From: Pseudorasbora parva
Taxonomy: Eukaryota; Chordata; Actinopteri; Cypriniformes; Gobionidae
NCBI RefSeq assembly: GCF_024679245.1
Contig: NC_090184.1
Coordinates: 2,738,547-2,802,546, forward strand
Direction of reading: 5' to 3'
Length of the DNA: 64,000 nucleotides
Position numbers and translations under genes: made by a program. Below, piece by piece: positions 1-17,700 of this stretch. Under the pieces are notes generated by a model, which saw only the letters and a program-made list of their open reading frames with translations, did no database searches and was not told the DNA's origin. The number at the start of each line of letters is the position of its first letter. Positions within the stretch are counted from its first letter, which is position 1.

Positions 1-146
1 CGAACTAAATGAGGCAGGTGTGAAAGCAGCCTAAGTTGGAATCTAGTATTTAGGTTAATTATGTCTGGGTGTGAACACACCTGCAGATGTTATATAATCC
101 TAATTAAACACACCTGCACACGTTAATCAAGGTGTTAAGATAACTA

Positions 147-412
147 CACTCTAAAAAATGCTGGGTTAAAAACAACCCAAGTTGGGTTGAAAATGCACCG
201 ACCCAACAATTGAGTTGTTTTAACCCAATGGTTGAGTTGTTTTAACCCAGTGGTTGAGTTGTTTTAACCCAGTGGTTGAGTTAAATGTTGCTTAAGACAA
301 CCCAATTGCTGGGTAAGAACAACTCAACCATTGGGTTAAAACAACCCAATTGTTGGGTCGGTGCATTTTCAACCCAACTTGGGTTGTTTTTAACCCAGCA
401 TTTTTTAGAGTG
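147..412. mobile_element. Palindromic MITE flanked by TA
   Basis: The two arms are inverted copies of each other for more than 80 bp with very few mismatches; each outer end reads CACTCTAAAAAATGCTGGGT. TA dinucleotides lie on both sides (145-146 and 413-414), as expected for a TA-targeting DNA transposon. The centre holds three to four copies of a roughly 22-bp unit (about 212-275) containing TTGAGTTGTTTTAACCCA. There is no coding capacity. The superfamily is not decided; Tc1/mariner-type mobilisation is only inferred from the TA flanks. Confidence 0.75.
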
Positions 413-957
413 TAGAAACTTTCATGCAAGTGTCTTTAAGCAGGTTGAAGCTAAACTCTGGACATTGACCAAACTGGAGCAGAATTAGACACCCCTGTTA
501 CAGTGTAACCACAGCATACAATAAGATATCTCTATAATAAAGGCAAAGGGCATGTTTACAAACCGATCCAGTTTTAAAAAGTTTCACACGCATAAATCAA
601 CAGAAAATGTATCTCCTAAGACCATTTAAAAAATACTAAACAAAATGACCAAACAGGGTTTGAGGCAATGCGGAGATCTCTTCTGGAATGCTAAAGAAAT
701 TTAATATGACTTGTTTTTTTTTCTTTCTCAGGATCGTTTCTGTGGGGAGGGCGGTTTGAAATGCGTAACATGTTGTTTCAAGGCTGAGTGCAAAGCAGAT
801 AGAAAAGGGTGAACAGAATAGCAATGACTGCGCTGAATAGCATTGAGTCAAAGTCCTTCACATTTTAAGGAACACGAGAGAGCGGCCAGAAACATAGGAG
901 AGTGGAAGAGAAGACAGGATTGCGACTTAAGAAAATTAAAACCACCTTTTCCCCATA
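413..957. other. Upstream region of sult, no gene seen
   Basis: This AT-rich stretch separates the palindromic MITE from the sult start codon. It must contain the sult 5' UTR and core promoter. I see no unambiguous TATA box or further exon and cannot place the transcription start. Confidence 0.4.
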
Positions 958-9078
<8,121 letters not shown>

Positions 9079-10392
9079 TATTTGAGGTCTAGATCTGGCA
9101 CCAGAATCAGATTAATTGGTGCTCTTTTCGTGCTGTTTTCACGTTGACTCTGAAATCTTAATTTTGTACATGCACATTTTAAATCTGTGAAATCAATTAA
9201 ATCTACTGTTAGGATGTACCAGCAGACAGAGGTGTAAAATATGTGACTGGGGACAACAATTCAAGGTCCAGTGGTTTTATTTACCAAGGTGAAAGGAAAA
9301 AAAAATATTATATACAGTACCAACAGTGGGAAAAACTGGAAAAATAATCAAGAAATATAATACAAAAGAAAATAAATTTGCAATGTACGAATTTAAGTTG
9401 GCTATGCCAATGTGCAGGCCCAAAAATACAAATGCGATTCAATCTCTCCACATACCCCCCTTTTCCCTAAAATGGCTGCCTCTTTTATAGGCTTTGGCTC
9501 CTCCTATTTCTGGAGCATACCATTTTAGGGGAAAACCCATAGGTTACAAACAGATGACAAGGCATGAACAAAAAAAAACCTTCACAACATTTCAACTCTA
9601 CAACATATATTATTTACATCTACTAACAATAAATCAATAAAGACAAAACATATAAGAAAACACTTCCTAGCTTAATGGCTACTTTCCATGTGTGCTGGTT
9701 TGGCAAGTGAGAGATGCACCCGAAGGGATGTGTAGCAGTTTGAAATGCATTGAATTTAAACTGATACTGAATTAAATGAAATAAACTCTTATGTTGTAAA
9801 GTATGTTGTTCTTTTTTGTGTAATGCTATTATAATAGCATGCATCACTGAACATTAAACATTTCAACAAATTCCAGCATTGAACAAACAAAACAAGGAAA
9901 GTGATAACTTGGGACGAGTAAAGGGATATTACAACACCAACATCAGCTTACAAACACACAACATAAGATTGTATATTTAGCCGGCATTTAGTTTGTGTGT
10001 ATGTGTAATGGTGGAAACAGTTCGGTGTATGCACATACCCATGTTCAGTCCCTTCATTATAAAAGTCTGGGGTCACAGTCAGTCTGTGACATCTACCTTA
10101 CGAATTTAGAAAATGCAAGTAAAAATGAGTTACAGTAACTATTTAAAAAAAAATCAAATAGCTAATTTTTTATGAGTAATGAGATCTTACTTCATTTGAA
10201 CCCACTAAAGATAGCAGCTATTTGCTAGAAATAGCGCACAAATGTTTTTCATAGTTGATTAATTTTACACAGATTGAATCTTTTTAGAGCTGCTTTACAG
10301 CAGAACTTGAATGTCTCATATTTGATGAAGTTTGCATCACTGATTCTGTTATTTTCCTGTCTATGTGAATCTGTATTATATAAAGCTTTGTA
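9079..10392. other. sult 3' flank and intergenic DNA
   Basis: This contains the sult 3' UTR; no canonical AATAAA is seen just after the stop, though an ATTAAA-like hexamer occurs near 9197. From about 9235 on there is AT-rich sequence without a recognisable gene. A block around 9235-9540 could be a remnant of a repeat but I cannot define its ends. Confidence 0.4.
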
Positions 10393-11940
10393 CAGGGAGT
10401 GCAGAATTATTAGGCAAGATGTATTTTTGAGGATTAATTTTATTATTGAACAACAACCATGTTCTCAATGAACACAAAAAACTCATTAATATCAAAGCTG
10501 AATATTTTTGGAAGTTTTAGTTTTTAGTTTTAGCTATTTTAGGGGGATATCTGTGTGTGCAGGTGACTATTACTGTGCATAATTATTAGGCAACTTAACA
10601 AAAAACAAATGTATACCCATTTCAATTATTTATTTTTTACCAGTGAAAGCAATATAACATCTCAACATTCACAAATATACATTTCTGACATTCAAAAACC
10701 AAACAAAAACAAATCAGTGACCAATATAGCCACCTTTCTTTGCAAGGACACTCAAAAGCCTGCCATCCATGGGTTCTGTCAGTGTTTTGATCTGTTCACC
10801 ATCAACATTGCGTGCAGCAGCAACCACAACCACTGTTCAGAGAGGTGTACTGTTTTCCCTCCTTGTAAATCGCACATTTGATGTTGGACCACAGGTTCTC
10901 AATGGGGTTCAGATCAGGTGAACAAGGAGGCCATATCATTAGATTTTCTTCTTTTATACCCTTTCTTGCCAGCCACGCTGTGGAGTACTTGGACGCGTGT
11001 GATGGAGCATTGTCCTGCATGAAAATCATGTTTTTCTTGAAGGATGCAGACTTCTTCCTGTACCACTGCTTGAAGAAGGTGTCTTCCAGAAACTGGCAGT
11101 AGGACTGGGAGTTGAGCTTGACTCCATCCTCAACCCGAAAAGGCCCCACAAGCTCATCTTTGATGATACCAGCCCAAACCAGTACTCCACCTCCACCTTG
11201 CTGGCGTCTGAGTCGGACTGGAGCTCTCTGCCCTTTACCAATCCAGCCACGGGCCCATCCATCTGGCCCATCAAGACTCACTCTCATTTCATCAGTCCAT
11301 AAAACCTTAGAAAAATCAGTCTTGAGATATTTCTTGGCCCAGTTTTGACGTTTCAGCTTGTGTGTCTTGTTCAGTGGTGGTCGACTTTCTGCCTTTCTTA
11401 CCTTGGCCATGTCTCTGAGTATTGCACACCTTGTGCTTTTGGGCACTCCAGTGATGTTGCAGCTCTGAAATATGGCCAAACTGGTGGCAAGTGGCATCTT
11501 GGCAGCTGCACGCTTGACTTTTCTCAGTTCACGGGCAGTTATTTTGCGCCTTGGTTTTTCCACACGCTTCTTGTTTCCCTGTTGACTATTTTGAATGAAA
11601 CGCTTGATTGTTCGATGATCACGCTTCAGAAGCTTGGCTATTTTAAGACTGCTGCATCCCTCTGCAATATATCTCACTATTTTTGACTTTTCTGAGCCTG
11701 TCAAGTCCTTCTTTTGACCCATTTTGCCAAAGGAAAGGAAGTTGCCTAATAATTATGCACACCTGATATAGGGTGTTGATGTCATTAGACCACACCCCTT
11801 CTCATTACAGAGATGCACATCACCTAATATGCTTAATTGGTAGTAGGCTTTCCAGCCTATACAGCTTGGAGTAAGACAACATGCATAACGAGGATGATGA
11901 GGTCAAAATACTCATTTGCCTAATAATTCTGCACTCCCTG
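10393..11940 (-). mobile_element. Tc1/mariner element, DD37E type, 1548 bp
   Basis: Both ends carry the inverted repeat CAGGGAGTGCAGAATTATTA followed by GGCAA, with TA at 10391-10392 and 11941-11942. A transposase reads on the minus strand between them. The repeats look nearly perfect, so the copy is fairly young. It is intergenic, between sult and the large nested block. Confidence 0.93.
10802..11722 (-). pseudogene. Tc1/mariner transposase with C-terminal frameshift
   Basis: The open frame of 306 codons starts MGQKKDLTGSEKSKIV. It has an N-terminal helix-turn-helix region (about 1-60), a second DNA-binding part rich in basic residues (60-110), and the DDE catalytic core: first D in LWTDEMRVSL, second D in FMQDNAPSH and E in SPDLNPIENLW. 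Thirty-seven residues lie between the second D and the E, hence DD37E; this group of Tc1/mariner elements has been described in fish and frogs (the TRT family). After KQYTSLNSG the frame turns into a cysteine-rich tail and stops. A neighbouring frame continues with NVDGEQIKTLTE and ends GYIGH near 10720, which shows a small indel near 10820-10835. The catalytic core is complete. The enzyme would be missing its normal last ~35 residues. Confidence 0.88.
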
Positions 11941-12238
11941 TATATATAAATATGACTTGACAGACGGTTAGTTATTGGTTTTAAAGGTGCACTGTGTAAA
12001 AATTGAGGTAAAAATATCCAAAAAATGACCTTTTTTTATTTATTTTTATTTAACCCTTATTTAACCAGGGAAATCCTTTGAGAACAAGTCTCTTTTGCGA
12101 AGGAGCCCTGGCCAAGAAAGCCACAGTCAAAGTTCCACATAAAATACAAAATATTATAAATACAATGAACATACAAGAAATAACAAACAAACCAAAAAAA
12201 TAAATAAAATTAAATCCCACTGTCACCATAGACTTTTC

Positions 12239-14266
12239 CTAATTTGTGAAGCAGGGACAGGTGCCCATTGTGCCTGCTTCCCGGTACTTTACTATCCTCT
12301 TGAATTTACCAAAGGAGGCCAAGTTATCAAATTTTAAATCCTTCTGTAACAGGCTCCATGCTGATGGGGCAGAAATCCTAAATGCTTGCTTCCCTAACTC
12401 TGAGCGAGCCCTAGGCACAACCAGGTGGAGATTATCATTAGACTGCAGAGAGCGAGTGCTGGCCTTGAATGACATAAGACTACATAAATAAGGGGGCAGT
12501 GTCCCAATGATGGATTTATATATAAACAATCGCCACCGGGTTAGTCTGCGCTGGGCAAGGGAGGGCCACTGGACTAGACTATACAGAGTGCAACAATGTG
12601 TAAAGGGTTTGCACCCTGTAATAAATCTCAGTGCACCATGATAAACTGAATCCAGTTGGTGCAAATATTTATTAGGGGCGTGCATATATAAAAAATCACC
12701 ATAGTCCATAAGAGTCATGAAAGTAGCCTCAACCAATTTCTTCCTTGTTGCAAGAGAAAAGCAGGCCCTATTCCTATAATAGAACCCTAGCTTTAACCTA
12801 AGTTTCCGTGCTAAACTTTGGATATGAGCCTTAAAAGTCAAATGGTCATCAAGTAAAAGCCCCAAGTACCTATACTCAGCCACACGCTCTATTAAATTTC
12901 CTTGCAGTGTGACAATTTTTAGAGGGGTTGCTGTAGAGTTCCTATTATTTGAAAACAGGACCGTCTTAGTTTTATTTACATTTAACACAAGCTTTAGGTC
13001 AAATAGACAAGATTGTACAGTGTCAAAGGCATCCTGCAGGTACTGAAAAGTCTGATGAAGGGTTTCTCCACAAGCATAAATTATTGTGTCATCAGCATAA
13101 AAATGAAACAGAGCATTGTGGACATTTGAACCGAGGTCATTGACATAAATGGTAAATAAAAGTGGGCCCAGCACCGATCCCTGAGGAACCCCCGATACAA
13201 CTTGTAAAAAAACTTGAAGAGATACCGTCAAAAGTGATGCACTGAGTCCTATCTGAGAGATAATTTTCAAACCAACCAACTGCCTTCTCAGAAAGACCAA
13301 TGTTGAGCAATCTCTGCTTTAAAATACAATGGTTCACTGTATCAAAAGCTTTAGAAATATCGATGAAAAGAGCTGCACACATCTTTTTGCTGTCCAGTGC
13401 CTCAATGATGTCATTCACAACCTTCAGTGAAGCAGAGATGGTACTATGTTCCTTTCGAAAACCCGACTGAAACTCTGAGAGAATATTATGAACACTCAGG
13501 TATTCTTTCAATTGTTCACTTACTAGTCGTTCTAGGACCTTTGACAGCACAGACAAGTTGGAGATAGGCCTATAGTTGTTTAGCAGGGTAGGATCTCCTC
13601 CCTTTAACAAGGGCAGGACATGGGCAGATTTCCAGATTGATGGCACAGCATTAAGAGCAAAAGACAAATAAAAAATATACATGAGCGGTTTTGCAATAAA
13701 ATCTGCAGCAATTTGTAAAAAATAAGGCTCTAAACAATCTGGGCCAGCAGGCTTTTTGATGTCCAATGACATTAGAGCTTTATGTATATCATCGATTGAA
13801 AACGGGGCAAAGGTAAAAGAAAAAGGCTGGTCAACACAACATCTTCCAGCAGCATTACCATCTGAAGGGGAGGTTTTTGAAGGTAGGGATTGGTCAAACA
13901 AAGAACCGGATGCAAGAAAATGTTCATTAAATCCTTCTAGCATCGCAGATCTGTCCGAGATAGTAATATTCTCCCTGATGATATGGGGAGGCAGTTCATT
14001 ATGAGATTTGGTTAAAGAAAATTTCCAAAAAGTCCTAGGGTTATTTAGATTGTCTGTAGTAGCCGCTTGATAGTATTCAGATTTGGCATGTTGGACTGCT
14101 CCTGTGAACTGGTTTCGTAATCGTCTGAAATGAATCCTATCGGCCTCCACTCCTGATTTCCTAGCCTTTGCCCAAGCCACATCCCTGTCATGAAGAAGTT
14201 TGCTAAGCTCCGTCGAAAACCAAGGGTTGTCTCGTCCCTTGACTCTAAACTTACGCAATGGAGCAT
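12239..14266 (-). pseudogene. LINE reverse transcriptase (broken)
   Basis: Two overlapping minus-strand frames carry the RT: 14266-13137, then 13300-12239. The first has the linker (GRDNPWFSTELSKLL), RT palm start (LNNYRPISNLSVLSKVLE), FQSGFRKEHST and the catalytic ALFIDISKAFDTVNH. The second has SGVPQGSVLGPLLFTIYVND, the YADD box in FHFYADDTIIYA, and a C-terminal region with LGLLLDDHLTF. A frameshift in the overlap (about 13190-13290) separates the two halves, so no full RT can be translated. The upstream frame now begins inside the 5' LTR of the inserted element, a chance extension. Confidence 0.88.
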
Positions 14267-14660
14267 TGTGGCAAGGGGGGCGTGGTTCAGCGAGGTCTGC
14301 AGCGGGAGAGAGAGCCGCGGGACGAGCGGTAAGTGAGTGGGTTGGAAGCAGATTAATAACACCTGTCTCTCGTTCCAGTAATGAGCGTGGAGAGGGGATA
14401 AAACCTAGGTGGAACCGGAGATCGAGGAGAGAGAGAGGGACTGCTGACGCGACACACACTCACACCCACGGACATTGAGTTGTGAGACACGTTGACCCGG
14501 AAGCGGAACGTTTAACCGGAACCCGGAAGTGACTGAGAGAAATACACACTGGCAATAGCCGTGTGAAGAGACTGAGTTTTTGTTCTAATAAAGAGAAGCG
14601 TCAGCAGTCAAACCGACCCCCTTGTCCTCTTCCTTCCTTACACAAACGAACTTTATCACA
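14267..14660 (+). repeat. 5' LTR
   Basis: 394 bp with TG...CA ends. It contains a TATA-like GATAAAA at 14397-14403 and a polyadenylation signal AATAAA at 14587-14592, placing the R region roughly between 14425 and 14610 by inference. A CT-rich tail precedes the CA end. It is the same length as the 3' LTR and appears identical. Confidence 0.95.
14587..14592 (+). promoter_or_regulatory. LTR polyadenylation signal
   Basis: AATAAA inside the LTR; the second copy in the 3' LTR (about 19348-19353) would end the genomic transcript. Assignment is by position and hexamer only. Confidence 0.6.
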
Positions 14661-14661
14661 C

Positions 14662-14679
14662 TGGTGCCGAAACCCGGGA
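14662..14679 (+). promoter_or_regulatory. Primer-binding site for tRNA-Phe
   Basis: One base after the 5' LTR lies TGGTGCCGAAACCCGGGA. Its reverse complement ends in CCA and matches, over 18 bases, the 3' end of vertebrate tRNA-Phe(GAA) as I know it. This would prime minus-strand DNA synthesis. The match to the host's own tRNA was not checked. Confidence 0.8.
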
Positions 14680-14703
14680 AGGAAGTAGGACAGCGCCGCC
14701 GCC

Positions 14704-17700
14704 ATGACAACGCCCTCCGCCTCGCCATTTGCGGACATCATCACCTCCCTCGCGGTCCTCCACCAAGACCAACATCAGGCAATGCTGGACCTGCGGGCAG
14801 ACCAGGAGCGCCGCTTCGAGGCGATTGTCCGCGGCCAGCAAGAGGACCGCGAGCGGTTCCGGAGCTGGATGGATCGGGAGGTTCGCGCCGAAGCCGCCGG
14901 GCGGGCTAGCGCATCGGTCCACGTGCCCCTCCACAAGATGGGGCCAGAGGACGATCCGGAGGCCTTCATAGACCTCTTCCAGAAGACCGCGGAGGCCTCC
15001 GGCTGGCCCCGGGCACAGTGGCCGGTGCGCCTCATTCCATTACTAACAGGAGAAGCCCAGGCGGCCGCCCAACATCTGCCGGTAGCGAACCTCCTGAAGT
15101 ACGAGGATCTAAAAAGGGCCATCCTACAGCGGGTCGGTCGGACCCCGGAGCAACACCGCCAGAGGTTCCGCTCCCTGGAATGGGGCGAGGCCGGCCGACC
15201 CTTCGCTATGGCCCAACAGCTCCGGGACTCGTGCCGCAGATGGCTCTTGGCCGGCGGAAGCGACGTGGACCATATCATCGATCTGGTGGTGCTGGAGCAA
15301 TTCATCACTCGGCTCCCAAGAAAGACCGCCGAGTGGGTCCAGTGCCACCGGCCCACGTCGCTGGAGACGGCCATCCAGCTGGCGGAGGACCACCTGGTGG
15401 CGTGCCCGGGGGTCGGCGAGCCCTCACTAACTTCTCACTCTCTCTCTCCCCCCTCTGTCTCTCCCTCTCGCCCTGTCCCTCTCCCCAGGTCCCGTCCTCC
15501 AGGCCCTCCTCGCGTTCCCCCCAGAGGTCGGGGTGGGATGGGCCCAGGACCGTCCGGGAGTTCGCGGGCTCCGCCCAGGGGGGCGGGGCCGCTGGGGGCG
15601 GGTGGCGACAATGGCTCCGGTTTCACACCCTCCCCGCGCTCATTTTCCAACCCACTCCCCGCCGCAGGGGTGGCGGGTAAGCCTGGGCTGGCCTGCTGGC
15701 GGTGCGGTGATCCGGATCATTTTGTGGACCGATGTCCGAGGATGGACATCGGGACAATGATCCGGATCCCGGACGTCCAGCGGACCACCCCCGATCAAGC
15801 AGGAGAGTACCAAATTCCTGTAAGTATCAAGGGGGGTACATATCAGGCCTTGGTGGATTCAGGATGTAACCAAACCTCGATCCATCAAAGCCTGATGCAG
15901 CCTGGGGCATTGGATACAAGCCGCATGGTTAAGGTGCGGTGTGTGCACGGGGATGTGGTGGAATATCCGGTTGTCCCAGTCACGATACAGTTTAGGGGGA
16001 AAAAGCATAGTGTTGAGGTGGCGGTTAGTCCCCACCTCCGGCATCCGCTAATTCTGGGGACGAATTGGCCCGCCTTTGCGGCATTATTGGGGTCGTTATG
16101 CGCGGATGCCGCTTGGGGAAACAAGGCTAGGAACGGGGCGGTGCGAGTGCAGGTTGGCGAGACTGATACGGGACCCTTGGGAACAGCTTCAGAGGAACCG
16201 AGCGGGGTCGAGAGACTGATTCTCTCGGACCGCGATGACTTCCCTCTGGAGCAGTCTCAAGATGAGACCCTAAAACATGCATTTCAGCAGGTCCGCTCTA
16301 TCGACGGTCAGTCTCTCCAACCCGCATTGCCCGTCACGTATCCTTATTTTGCCATAATTAAGGATCGGTTGTATCGAGTGACCCAAGACACTCAGACAAA
16401 AGTGGATACAACCCAGTTATTAGTACCAAAGAGCCGCCGGGAAATGCTTTTCCAGGCGGCTCACTCGAACCCGATGGCGGGCCACCTGGGGCAGGCGGCC
16501 ACACTGAATCGCTTAATGACCCGATTTTTTTGGCCAGGCATTCATGACAATGTGCGCAGGTGGTGCGCGTCTTGCCCTGAATGTCAGTTGGTGAATCCAC
16601 TGGCCGCCCCAAAAGCGCCATTGCGCCCCCTTCCATTAATGCAGGTCCCCTTCGAGAGAATTGCGATGGACCTCATCGGGCCATTAGAGCGATCCGCACG
16701 CGGACATCGTTTTGCGTTAGTCATCGTGGACTACGCAACACGATATCCGGAGGCAGTGGCTCTCCGCAACATCTCCGCGAAGAGTGTTGCGGATGCACTG
16801 TTTCGTCTGATCTCCCGAGTGGGGATTCCGAAAGAAATCCTCACTGATCAAGGCACGGCGTTTATGTCACGCACGATGAGCGAACTCTACGGATTATTGG
16901 GCATTAAATCCATTCGAACAAGCGTCTATCACCCACAAACGGACGGCTTGGTCGAACGATTTAATCGCACTCTTAAATCCATGATCCGTAAGTTCGTACA
17001 GGAAGACGCCAAAAATTGGGATCGGTGGTTAGAACCCCTCTTATTTGCCGTGCGGGAGGTTCCACAAGCCTCCACGGGGTTTTCCCCCTTCGAGCTTCTC
17101 TACGGACGACAGCCACGGGGGGTGCTGGACGTCCTACGAGAAACTTGGGAGGAGGGACCTTCTTTGGCCAAAAACGAAATTCAGTACGTCATGGACTTGC
17201 GAACAAAACTCCACACCTTGGGGCGGCTATCGAGGGAGAATTTGTTGCAAGCCCAGGACCGCCAGAGCCGGTCATATAACAGGGGTACAAAACTACGCAA
17301 ATTCACACCGGGAGAGAAAGTGCTCGTTCTACTCCCTACGTCGAGCTCAAAATTAATGTCAAAGTGGCAGGGGCCGTTTGAGGTCGCACGACAGATAGGA
17401 GAGCTCGATTATGAAGTGATACGATCCGATAGGAACGGGGCACGTCAAATATACCACCTCAACCTGCTAAAAAAATGGAATGAGGTGGAATCAGTGTTGT
17501 TGGCAACGGCGATCGGGGGAGAGGATGATCTCGGGCCAGAGGCGAGCATTAAAGCGCAATCAGTCGCGCTGGCCCCTGGGGGAGATCACCTCTCACCGTT
17601 ACAACTCACTGATTTATCAAAATTGCAGGCGGAGTTCGCTGACGTGTTCTCGCCCCTACCGGGACGTACCGACTTGATTCAGCACCATATCGAGACCGAA

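Noticed and set aside
14200..15680. Alternative frames over the gag region (for example 220 codons from 15018)
   Set aside because: GC-rich shadow frames of gag without domain features.
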